DNA of 64,000 bases, taken from Pseudomonas sp. B21-023 (GTDB taxonomy: Bacteria > Pseudomonadota > Gammaproteobacteria > Pseudomonadales > Pseudomonadaceae). The stretch lies in NCBI RefSeq assembly GCF_024749165.1, contig NZ_CP087190.1, forward strand, positions 3,817,501 through 3,881,500, written 5' to 3'. Below the pieces are notes generated by a model. That model worked only from the letters and a program-made list of their open reading frames with translations. It had not been told where the DNA came from and did not search any database. Positions 54,685 through 62,209 of this stretch are shown here, piece after piece (position 1 is the stretch's first letter; the number at the start of each line of letters is the position of its first letter). A program made the translations under genes and the position numbers.

Positions 54685-55524
54685 TCAGTCAGAACCCCGA
54701 GCGCTGCCATCGAGCGCCGAAGCCGCCAGCCTCGCCAACGCCAACCTGCCCCCCGGCTCAGCGCCGTCCTCGATCATCCAGGTTGCCGACAACCCTGCCC
54801 ACGCCAGCACCCACTGCAACAACCTGTGACGCTCAATACCGGCTGCCTGCGAAATGATCGCTATACGCCGTGGGAAGCGCCCCGGTGCCTGCGCGCTGGC
54901 GTCGTCCGGGTTGCAGAGGATATTGGCAAAATCGAAGCCCCGCTCGCCGTACAACCCCTTGGGGTCGATGGCGAGCCAACCGGCCGGCCCGAAATCCAGC
55001 ACATTGCCGTGATGGATGTCGCCATGCAGCACCGCAGCGTCCTGGGGAGCTGCGAAAAGCGCCCTCGCCGCCTTTGCGCTGTGCTCCAGCACCCCACCGT
55101 ACGTCGCCGCCGCGCTCCACAATGCGTCGAACCATTGCTCCAGCGGCACCTGCGCAGGCCTCGGCGTCGACCGTGGCGCATGCAGGCGGGCTGCCACGGC
55201 ACAGAGAATGCGCGTGGCCTCGTCATCCCTGCCATCTGCGACAATCTGCGCAAGCGACGCCGAACCTTGCGCCCGCTTCATCAGCAATGCCTCGCCCGCG
55301 TGGGCCAGCACAGGGGCTGCACCGTCGCCTGCCCACCAGGCCATCAGCTGGCTGCCGGCCTGCTCTTCCGGCGCCTGCGAGACTTTCAGCATCGCCGGTG
55401 TATCGCCTTGGCGAACGGGCAATAGATTGCCGTTGAGTGAAACGAAAGGTTCCCCATCGATGGTCAGCCCCCACTGCTTCAGGTATCGATCAAACATAGG
55501 CTCGCTGGTACTCACGCTTTCCAT
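54685..55524 (-). CDS. APH(6)/StrB-like aminoglycoside or hydroxyurea phosphotransferase family
   Basis: The 279-residue kinase has the phosphotransferase motif VLHGDIHHGNVLDFG and the metal-binding IDPKGLYGERGFDFANI, close to APH(6) streptomycin kinases. Chromosomal members may act on other small molecules, so resistance cannot be assumed. Two starts are possible (55524 or 55497). A MITE is inserted 30 bp upstream of the ATG, probably affecting its promoter. Confidence 0.83.
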   Translation of the reverse strand: MESVSTSEPMFDRYLKQWGLTIDGEPFVSLNGNLLPVRQGDTPAMLKVSQAPEEQAGSQLMAWWAGDGAAPVLAHAGEALLMKRAQGSASLAQIVADGRDDEATRILCAVAARLHAPRSTPRPAQVPLEQWFDALWSAAATYGGVLEHSAKAARALFAAPQDAAVLHGDIHHGNVLDFGPAGWLAIDPKGLYGERGFDFANILCNPDDASAQAPGRFPRRIAIISQAAGIERHRLLQWVLAWAGLSATWMIEDGAEPGGRLALARLAASALDGSARGSD

Positions 55525-55550
55525 TTAATATGCCGTTTGCTCCTGTGGAC

Positions 55551-55696
55551 CTAGGGTCTGTACGAAATGTGTCTGCGCGAAGGCCAGACAAGGCGAAACG
55601 GGGGGAGGAAGCGGAGTGTACTGGAGTACATGAGCATTCCGAGCCCCGTTTCAACGCAGTATGGGCGAGTGCAGATACATTTCGTACAGAGCCTAG
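55551..55696. mobile_element. 138-bp MITE with CTAG target duplication
   Basis: The element (55555-55692) is flanked by direct CTAG repeats at 55551-55554 and 55693-55696. Its ~24-bp terminal inverted repeats read GGTCTGTACGAAATGTGTCT and GCTCTGTACGAAATGTATCT. The interior is also palindromic (GAAACGGGG facing CCCCGTTTC), so the whole unit can fold as one hairpin. The CTAG duplication points to mobilisation by an IS5-family transposase; none is in the window. Confidence 0.8.
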
Positions 55697-55748
55697 GGTT
55701 GCCAGGTACGGCCAGTGAAACATAGTCCCGAGTCGGTGACGGAGCACG

Positions 55749-56813
55749 ATGAAAAATATCCCGGGACTGAATGTGGTTGTGGTGGGGGCAGGTATCGTGG
55801 GGGCCTCCGTTGCCTACCACCTTTCCTGCCAAGGCGCGCAGGTGACCATCGTGGAGGCTGACCATGTAGCGTCTGGTGTGACCTCCACTTCCTTTGCATG
55901 GATCAATTCCGCCTGCAGTGACGCAGACCCTGTCGCCGCACTGCGGGCCGCAGCCGTATCGGACTATCGTCGCCTCGAAGCGCAACTGCCAGACCTACAC
56001 ATTCAATGGACCGGTTCGCTGACCTATGGCCTCCCGGAAGCACCGGCCGCCCCTGCGACGGGTACAGGGATATCAACGGTATCCCGCGCTCAGATCCTCA
56101 CCCTGGAACCTAATCTGAAACACCCTCCTGCCCAGGCCAACCATGCTCCAGAGGAAGGCGCGCTGAACGCAGTAGCGGCCAGCCGGGCCTTGATCAAAGG
56201 CGCTCAAGCCCGAGGCGCCAGGTTGCTGGAGCAGACACAGGTGGAAGGGTTCACGGGTAGCGCAGATAAAGTCTCAGGTTTGAAAACCACCCACGGGGTA
56301 ATCGATGCGGACCTGGTGGTACTTGCGGCGGGAACGGGTACCACGCTATTGACGGACTTGTTGTGCTACCCACTTCCACTGGAAGCCTCTCCTGCCATCT
56401 ATATCCGCTACCACTCGCCGCCCCACCTTGTCCGAGGGATCCTTTCCAACGCAACCATGGAGGTACGGCATGCTGATGACGGCAGCCTGTTGGCGGCAGA
56501 GGATTATCTGGACGATGCCGCAGATAACCAACCAGGCGCGATTGCACTGAGAACCGCCGAGGCCATCAGAGCAGAGTTGCATGGCGCCGTTTCACTCGAC
56601 GTGGAAAAGGCGTGCGTGGGTTTCAGGCCAATACCCAGCGATGGTGCACCGCTAGTTGGTTATCTGCCGGGTATCAGCGGCGTTTACGTTTGTGTCATGC
56701 ATCCTGGTGTCACGCTGGCCGCTACCGTAGGCCGCCTCGTGAGCATGGAAATCACCAGTGACACGCCATCGCCCGATTTGGCGCCGTGCAGGCTTGGTCG
56801 ATTTGGCCGGTGA
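55749..56813 (+). CDS. FAD-dependent oxidoreductase (DadA/glycine oxidase-like)
   Basis: The 354-residue protein begins with a dinucleotide-binding motif (VVVVGAGIVGASVAYHL ... VTIVEA) and has the DAO fold's closing motif (GFRPIPSDGAPLVGYLP, HPGVTLAATVGRLVS). It likely oxidises an amine or D-amino acid; the substrate cannot be read. It lies downstream of the MITE and convergent with the unknown 351-residue gene. Confidence 0.85.
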   Translation: MKNIPGLNVVVVGAGIVGASVAYHLSCQGAQVTIVEADHVASGVTSTSFAWINSACSDADPVAALRAAAVSDYRRLEAQLPDLHIQWTGSLTYGLPEAPAAPATGTGISTVSRAQILTLEPNLKHPPAQANHAPEEGALNAVAASRALIKGAQARGARLLEQTQVEGFTGSADKVSGLKTTHGVIDADLVVLAAGTGTTLLTDLLCYPLPLEASPAIYIRYHSPPHLVRGILSNATMEVRHADDGSLLAAEDYLDDAADNQPGAIALRTAEAIRAELHGAVSLDVEKACVGFRPIPSDGAPLVGYLPGISGVYVCVMHPGVTLAATVGRLVSMEITSDTPSPDLAPCRLGRFGR

Positions 56814-56833
56814 AATGGGGGCCTGCCCCCTGC

Positions 56834-57889
56834 CTATTGCAACTTGATGCCTAGGCTCACCAGTGCGGCCAACTCCAGTGGGTTCAACTGGTTGAGGCTA
56901 TCAATAGTGGGCGAGCTCTTCATACCAATCTCGGGCATATCAAGCTTCGCGCGAAGCAGACTGATCAGGCTATCGCTCAGACCTTCAGCACGGGTCATGC
57001 GGGACAGAAGCTGATCGTCATCGTCCGCCAACCCCAATAGTTCGATGGCAGTCCCCATAACCCCATATGCCCGCTGACCGAAACACTCCTCCAGCTGCTC
57101 AAGAATCTTGTTGGCCTCGTGAGCACCCAGTTTATCGATATGCGCCTGGAGCTGTTCGCTAATGAAATCATTCTGCGCTTGAGCGTCCAGCCGCATCTTA
57201 GGATTATTCATGGTTTTTTCGAACCACCGGGTTTCCTGTCCTTGCAGGAATGTCATCAGCCCATTCAGAAAGACACTTGGGTTTGGACGGTCGGTGGCCA
57301 AGTTCGCCAGCGCTGCCTTGATTGAAGGCTGATGGGAGTCAGCATCATGAGTCAAGCTCAACGCGAGGGTGCGCACACATTGCAAGTCCCCGCGGGTTTT
57401 CACCATCATCTCGATTTCTTTGAAATTTGCACGCCCCTCGACAATGGCACCTTGCAAGCTATTAATCTGCTCGGCTTTCAGCGTTACATCGAAGCATTCG
57501 TGATCAACTTTGGAGTCAGTAGCGAGCAGGCTTACTGCATCGAGCGCGGTCTTGAAGCCATTGCCGAAACTGCGGCGAAAAGGCGCTGCGGTGCCGGTCG
57601 GTTCGGCGTGTTGCGGGCGTAGATCCTCCGCCGCGCCCTGGGCCGCTGCGCTTCGGCCAAGAAAACTGGCCAACCATTGGAGCAAGTCCTTCAGCGGCTG
57701 GGTCGTGGATATATTCAGGTAGTGGAGCAAACTCTTACCTGCACTATATTCAATTCGCTTGGCCAACCGATTGGCCTCTGGCGAGGTAGTGACCACGCTC
57801 ACCTGCGCCTCACCAACGGTACCTGAATGAGTCTGCCCGCTGATTTGGCTGGGCAGGTACTGGAAGCTCTGATAACCATTGATCAGCAT
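56834..57889 (-). CDS. Unrecognised 351-residue protein
   Basis: A strong AAGGAG stands before the ATG. The protein has no signal peptide or membrane helix; it is mostly helical, with a Thr/Ser/Gln-rich N-terminal ~60 residues (GYQSFQYLPSQISGQTHSG), a hydrophobic patch (LLQWLASFLGR) and a C-terminal helical bundle. Base composition is less GC-rich than the flanks, suggesting transfer. The polar N-terminus followed by a globular helical domain recalls type III effectors, but no hrp box or chaperone gene is visible, so function is left open. Confidence 0.65.
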   Translation of the reverse strand: MLINGYQSFQYLPSQISGQTHSGTVGEAQVSVVTTSPEANRLAKRIEYSAGKSLLHYLNISTTQPLKDLLQWLASFLGRSAAAQGAAEDLRPQHAEPTGTAAPFRRSFGNGFKTALDAVSLLATDSKVDHECFDVTLKAEQINSLQGAIVEGRANFKEIEMMVKTRGDLQCVRTLALSLTHDADSHQPSIKAALANLATDRPNPSVFLNGLMTFLQGQETRWFEKTMNNPKMRLDAQAQNDFISEQLQAHIDKLGAHEANKILEQLEECFGQRAYGVMGTAIELLGLADDDDQLLSRMTRAEGLSDSLISLLRAKLDMPEIGMKSSPTIDSLNQLNPLELAALVSLGIKLQ

Positions 57890-58195
57890 AGTTAACTCCT
57901 TGGTTTAACCTAGCCATCAATGTATGACCCTGGGCAACGCAGAGGCTATCAATGCTGATCGGTTTGTTTTAGGCGACGCCTGTCCCCACACCCTGTTCCC
58001 GAAAAGCGTCGATGTAGATCATCAACAATCAGATTTTACCCCTTCCTTGTAGTCCATTTCCCAAACATACTGCTGCCGCCTGTTTTCCGTTGCGGCTGCT
58101 CTGTGGGCGCTCTAGTCTCGGCCTGTCGTTGCACATCAACGACACAGCTTTGACAGGCTGTAACGGTAGAATCACGTAGGCAGTCCCCGTTCAAT
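57890..58195. other. AT-richer intergenic region with a hairpin
   Basis: No gene is supported. Near the 351-residue gene, two related blocks occur on the minus strand (CATTGATAGCC and CATTGATGGCTAGG). A perfect hairpin GTCGTTG-CACAT-CAACGAC lies at 58125-58143. Confidence 0.45.
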
Positions 58196-58331
58196 GGTGG
58201 CTGTACGTGTGGGCACGCTTGCGTGCGCCGGAACTTTTGCGTGATTTACCGCCGGTCTGTCAACCCACGTACAGCTGCCGCCTTTCTGTTTGACAGCAGG
58301 CTGGTGGTGGCACCGTCAACGGTAAATCACC
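58196..58331 (+). other. Foldable leader upstream of a DUF3077-like gene
   Basis: Several nested inverted repeats lie just before the ATG at 58332: GTGATTTACCG (58241-58251) with CGGTAAATCAC (58320-58330), whose right arm abuts the start codon; CTGTACGTGTGGG (58201-58213) with CCCACGTACAG (58264-58274); CTGTCAA (58257-58263) with TTGACAG (58290-58296); and the hairpin GCACGC-TT-GCGTGC (58213-58226). Similar blocks precede related small genes in other Pseudomonas as far as I recall. It may be a structured RNA leader hiding the ribosome site, which is otherwise not apparent. Confidence 0.5.
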
Positions 58332-58576
58332 ATGCTAAAGATCGTCCCCGACCCACCCCACAACCACCACTCTCTCGAAGACACCCTTATCCAGGCCACC
58401 GAGTACGCCCTGTGCGCGCAAAACGTGGCGCATCAGGCTGTTCTGCTGCAGCCAAGTCACCCGCCTCGATTCTGATGCTGGCCTCCATGCATGAGATGGA
58501 GCAACTGCGCGTGCTGCTTGAATCGGCATTGATCCAGGTGCAGATGCCGAACGCGCAGCCGCGTACGTTGCAGTAG
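58332..58576 (+). pseudogene. Frameshifted DUF3077-like small gene
   Basis: The ATG at 58332 reads MLKIVPDPPHNHHSLEDTLI and then QATEYALCAQNVAHQAVLLQP, then hits a stop. The matching C-terminal half (KSPASILMLASMHEMEQLR, LLESALIQVQMP) continues in another frame to a TAG at 58574-58576. A single indel near 58455 explains it, turning an ~80-residue gene into two fragments. Confidence 0.7.
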
Positions 58577-58607
58577 ACCACAAGGTATGCGACGCCTGAG
58601 CTGACGT

Positions 58608-58671
58608 CATCGCGGGGCAAGCCCGCTCCCACGCCATTACGTACTGACGTGGGAGCGGGCTTGCCCCGCGA
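58608..58671. repeat. Inverted REP pair
   Basis: Perfect 25-bp arms at 58608-58632 and 58647-58671 around a 14-bp loop, between the DUF3077-like pseudogene and an intact DUF3077 gene. Confidence 0.87.
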
Positions 58672-58714
58672 TAGCGACAGACCAGGCAGCAGAACACTTC
58701 AGGGAGATTCAACG

Positions 58715-58984
58715 ATGACCACAGATACCACCCCGCCCCACACCACCGTGGGCAAGACCAAGTTCTACCAGGGCGAAGGCCAGACCGACCCGCTGTTCTG
58801 CATCGAACCCGGGATCCCTTGCCAGCATGCGCGGGACCAGGCTTCGGAATTGATGGGCTGCGTACGCGACCTGACCATCACCGGCATCATGGAGGAAAAG
58901 CCCCAACTGCTCTGGGCGTCGTATTACCTGAGCGCGTTGGCCAAGGCATTGATGGACGATGCGGAGTTGGGGATGAGTCGCTAG
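58715..58984 (+). CDS. DUF3077 domain small protein
   Basis: The 89-residue protein matches DUF3077 (FYQGEGQTDPLFCIEPGIPC, QASELMGCVRDLTITGIME). The family is numerous in Pseudomonas and uncharacterised. AGGGAG precedes the ATG at 58715; the frame is open upstream through the REP but that part is REP-encoded. Confidence 0.8.
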   Translation: MTTDTTPPHTTVGKTKFYQGEGQTDPLFCIEPGIPCQHARDQASELMGCVRDLTITGIMEEKPQLLWASYYLSALAKALMDDAELGMSR

Positions 58985-59272
58985 GAAAAACGACTATCCG
59001 GTCGGTGCCATAAGCCAGGATGTGGGGCACCACCAAGGATCGTTCGGCAAACCGGCTCCCACCCAACCGCGCCGACCTCAAGTCGGCGCCATCGCTGGCA
59101 GGCAAGCCCGGTGCGACGCACTGGGATAACTCTTGGACTACACTGCACCCGCGCTCAACGACGTACAGCGCAAAACGCGTTAGTTCATGAACCCGCCTCC
59201 AGCGCACTGCTTGAGGCAAGGTTATCTACCGCCTCAGGTCTGGCTGGAGCGGCAGCCAAAAGGAATTGGAAA
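58985..59272. other. Intergenic region with degenerate REP traces
   Basis: The 288 bp include REP-like fragments (CGGCAAACCGGCTCCCACC near 59046) and the promoter of the lipoprotein gene; no further gene is supported. Confidence 0.4.
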
Positions 59273-59662
59273 ATGCTCAAAGCACTCTCGATAACCGGGC
59301 TTACGCTCTCGCTTGCTGGCTGCATGCTCCCCGAGCCGCCAGCGCCCCCAACCCCTCCCACCGTCGAACATGCCGCTGCAAGCAAAGCTGAAATGGCCGA
59401 TGCCAAACAGAAGCTGCTCAAGCATATTGCCGACCCGGATTCGGCGAAGTTCGAAACGCTGTACAAATTCAAGGCAGCCTACGCCAGCGGTAAACAGTAC
59501 GAAGGCGTTTGTGGCTATGTGAACTTCCGCGGGGCGGAAGGCGGCTACGAGGGCTTTACACCGTTCATGGTTATTGGTGATGTGGTCTCCTATTACGGTG
59601 ACCACTTGTCCCACAATCAAAACTTCCTCAGACAATTCTGCACGCGCCCACGCCTGGGCTGA
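59273..59662 (+). CDS. Small predicted lipoprotein
   Basis: The 129-residue protein has a signal peptide and lipobox LAGC (C19), followed by a Pro-rich linker (PPAPPTPPTVEH) and a soluble domain (DPDSAKFETLYKFKAAY, GVCGYVNFRGAEGGYEGFTPF). The DPxSAkF...VCGxVN pattern resembles small phage/Pseudomonas lipoproteins of unknown role. AAGGA precedes the ATG at 59273; an upstream start (59111) would bury the signal peptide. Confidence 0.75.
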   Translation: MLKALSITGLTLSLAGCMLPEPPAPPTPPTVEHAAASKAEMADAKQKLLKHIADPDSAKFETLYKFKAAYASGKQYEGVCGYVNFRGAEGGYEGFTPFMVIGDVVSYYGDHLSHNQNFLRQFCTRPRLG

Positions 59663-59740
59663 AAGCCAGCAGATCTTCCTATCCCCCGATGCAAACAGCA
59701 TCGGGACGATGCGTCAGAGCTTCAGCCATGGCCTGGCGCA

Positions 59741-59764
59741 TTCGCGGGGCAGGCCCGCTCTCAC
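59741..59764. repeat. Single degenerate REP
   Basis: TCGCGGGGCAGGCCCGCTCTCACG differs from the standard core at two positions. Confidence 0.6.
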
Positions 59765-59923
59765 GTGGATGATGCTTGCTCACCTTCAAACCGGCCAGCA
59801 CTTGATCACCGATCATACCGGACGAATCCCGCCACGCTTGGTAAACTGGCAACCATTCATTCTTCACATTGCCTGCCAGCGCACCCCCGCCGTCTGGCTT
59901 CGCTGAGTTCGTGCCCCACACCT

Positions 59924-60931
59924 ATGCATTCTCAAGCCGCTACCCCCACTGCATCACGCCCCGAGCCATCCCGCCGCTTCTCCGTGGCGCCGATGATGGA
60001 CTGGACTGATAGACACTGTCGTTTCTTCCTGCGCCTGCTCTCCCAGCACGCCCTGCTCTACACCGAAATGGTCACCACCGGCGCCCTGCTGCACAACGAC
60101 GCCCAGCGTTTCCTGCGCCATGACGTGTCCGAGCACCCGCTGGCCCTGCAACTGGGCGGCAGCGTGCCGGCGGACCTGGCCGCCTGCGCGCGCCTGGCCG
60201 AGGACGCCGGCTATGACGAGGTCAACCTCAACGTCGGCTGCCCCAGCGACCGGGTGCAGAACAACATGATCGGCGCCTGCCTGATGGGCCACCCGGCGCT
60301 GGTGGCCGATTGCGTCAAAGCCATGCAGGACGCGGTCAGCATTCCGGTCACGGTCAAGCACCGCATCGGCATCAACGGCCGCGACAGCTACGCCGAGCTG
60401 TGCGACTTCGTTGGCCAGGTGCGCGACGCTGGGTGCCGCAGCTTCACCGTGCACGCGCGCATCGCCATCCTCGAAGGGCTGTCGCCCAAGGAAAACCGCG
60501 AGATCCCGCCGCTGCGCTACGACGTGGCGGCGCAACTGAAGGCCGACTTCCCCGACCTGGAACTGGTGCTCAATGGCGGCATCAAGACCCTCGACGAATG
60601 CCGCGCCCACCTGCAGACCTTCGACGGCGTGATGCTGGGGCGCGAGGCATACCACAACCCGTACCTGCTGGCCGAGGTCGACCAGCAGCTGTTCGGCAGC
60701 GCGGCGCCAGTGGTCAGCCGCGCCGAGGCCATTGAAAAGCTGCGCCCGTATATCGTCGCGCATATGCAAAGCGGCGGCGCGATGCACCATATCACCCGGC
60801 ATATCCTCGGGCTGGGCCAGGGCTTCCCGGGAGCGCGGCGCTTCCGCCAACTGCTGTCGGCGGACATTCACAAGGCCAGCGAGCCGCTGAAGGTGCTGGA
60901 CCAGGCCGCCGAGCTGCTGCAAGGGCGCTGA
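59924..60931 (+). CDS. dusA: tRNA-dihydrouridine(20/20a) synthase DusA
   Basis: The 335-residue FMN enzyme has the Dus start SVAPMMDWTDRHCRFF and the catalytic C106 in NLNVGCPSDRVQ, plus VKHRIGIN and LNGGIKT. DusA reduces uridines of the tRNA D-loop. The ATG at 59924 is preferred; the frame is open to 59765. Confidence 0.96.
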   Translation: MHSQAATPTASRPEPSRRFSVAPMMDWTDRHCRFFLRLLSQHALLYTEMVTTGALLHNDAQRFLRHDVSEHPLALQLGGSVPADLAACARLAEDAGYDEVNLNVGCPSDRVQNNMIGACLMGHPALVADCVKAMQDAVSIPVTVKHRIGINGRDSYAELCDFVGQVRDAGCRSFTVHARIAILEGLSPKENREIPPLRYDVAAQLKADFPDLELVLNGGIKTLDECRAHLQTFDGVMLGREAYHNPYLLAEVDQQLFGSAAPVVSRAEAIEKLRPYIVAHMQSGGAMHHITRHILGLGQGFPGARRFRQLLSADIHKASEPLKVLDQAAELLQGR

Positions 60932-61144
60932 GGGAACCTGCGGCGGGGTTGGCACTCGAAGGCAATGCCTTTTGCTGCAGGCCCGGTGTGAGCCGGGGCT
61001 GCTTTGCAGCCTAATGCGGGCAAGCGCGCGCCTACAGAAGGATCGTGTTGCCTGCGAGGGCTTTCCCGATACGCCTGCGACGGGCCTTGAGTGGCTGTCG
61101 GGGCTCGGGTAATGTCGAGTAATTGCACAGGACAGAGCACGCCC
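60932..61144. other. dusA-tal intergenic region
   Basis: The 213 bp hold the tal promoter and GC-rich partial palindromes (GGGCTGCTTTGCAGCC near 61000; GCGGGCAAGCGCGCGC). No gene recognised. Confidence 0.4.
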
Positions 61145-62065
61145 ATGACCTCCAAGCTGGAACAACTCAAGCAGTTCACCACCGTGGTCGCCGACACCGG
61201 CGACCTGGACGCCATCACCCGCCTCAAGCCGGTCGACGCCACCACCAACCCGTCGCTGCTGCTCAAGGCGGCGGCCATCCCGGGCTACGCCGACCTGCTC
61301 AAGCAGGTCAAGGCCGACGCCAAGGGCAATGTCGACCTGGCCTGCGACAAGTTCGCGGTGTCGGTGGGCTCGGGTATTCTCAAGGTCATTCCGGGGCGCA
61401 TCTCCACCGAGGTGGACGCGCGGCTGTCGTTCGACGAGCCGGCGCTGCTGAAAAAGGCCCGTCAGCTGATCGAGCTGTATGAAGCAGCCGGTGTGCCGAA
61501 AGACCGCGTGCTGATCAAGCTGGCCTCCACCTGGGAAGGCATCCGCGCCGCCGAGAAGCTGGAGAAGGAAGGCATCCAGACCAACCTCACCCTGCTGTTC
61601 TCCTTCGCCCAGGCCCAGGCCTGCGCCGACGCCGGGGTGTTCCTGATCTCGCCGTTCGTGGGGCGCATCTACGACTGGTACAAGAAGAGCACCGGCAAGG
61701 AATACGTCGGCGCCGAGGACCCGGGCGTGGTATCGGTCACGCGCATCTACGACTACTACAAGACCAACGGCTACAACACCGTGGTCATGGGCGCGAGCTT
61801 CCGCAATATTGGCCAGATCGAGCAACTGGCCGGCTGCGATCGCCTGACCATCAGCCCCGAGCTGCTGCAGCAGCTGTCGGACGACCAAGGCGATCTGCCG
61901 CGTATCCTCAAGCCGGGCAATGCTGGCGAGGCCAAGCAGCAGTTGAACGAGAGCAAGTTCCGCTGGGCAATGAACGAGGACGCCATGGCCACCGAGAAGC
62001 TGGCCGAAGGCATCCGCCAGTTCGCCCGCGACCAGGAGAAGCTGGAAGCGCTGATGGCTGGCTGA
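61145..62065 (+). CDS. tal: Transaldolase
   Basis: The 306-residue class I aldolase has the Schiff-base lysine K125 in [11 protein letters not shown], the signature [13 protein letters not shown] and VSPF-type [11 protein letters not shown]. It interconverts sedoheptulose-7-phosphate/glyceraldehyde-3-phosphate and erythrose-4-phosphate/fructose-6-phosphate in the pentose phosphate pathway. The ATG at 61145 gives the family N-terminus ([10 protein letters not shown]). Confidence 0.96.
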   Translation: MTSKLEQLKQFTTVVADTGDLDAITRLKPVDATTNPSLLLKAAAIPGYADLLKQVKADAKGNVDLACDKFAVSVGSGILKVIPGRISTEVDARLSFDEPALLKKARQLIELYEAAGVPKDRVLIKLASTWEGIRAAEKLEKEGIQTNLTLLFSFAQAQACADAGVFLISPFVGRIYDWYKKSTGKEYVGAEDPGVVSVTRIYDYYKTNGYNTVVMGASFRNIGQIEQLAGCDRLTISPELLQQLSDDQGDLPRILKPGNAGEAKQQLNESKFRWAMNEDAMATEKLAEGIRQFARDQEKLEALMAG

Positions 62066-62094
62066 CAAAGCCTGATACATCTTCGGCTTGATCG

Positions 62095-62130
62095 ACGGGC
62101 GGTTAATGCAGAGCATTTCCGCCCGTTTTC
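62095..62130 (+). terminator. Terminator of tal
   Basis: ACGGGCGG (62095-62102) pairs with CCGCCCGT (62119-62126) across a 16-nt loop and is followed by TTTC, 29 bp after the stop codon. Confidence 0.7.
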
Positions 62131-62155
62131 GTTGGGGCCGCATTCCCCATAACCA

Positions 62156-62181
62156 GTGGGAGCGGGCTTGCCCCGCGATAG
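62156..62181. repeat. Single REP
   Basis: One REP copy (core GGGAGCGGGCTTGCCCCGCGAT) lies between the tal terminator and the phosphatase gene. Confidence 0.75.
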
Positions 62182-62209
62182 CGTCATAGCAGACAAAGCC
62201 GAGCCATAG

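Noticed and set aside
55530-55718. Plus-strand 62-codon frame within the MITE
   Set aside because: Fully inside the palindromic element and its flanks; no ribosome site.
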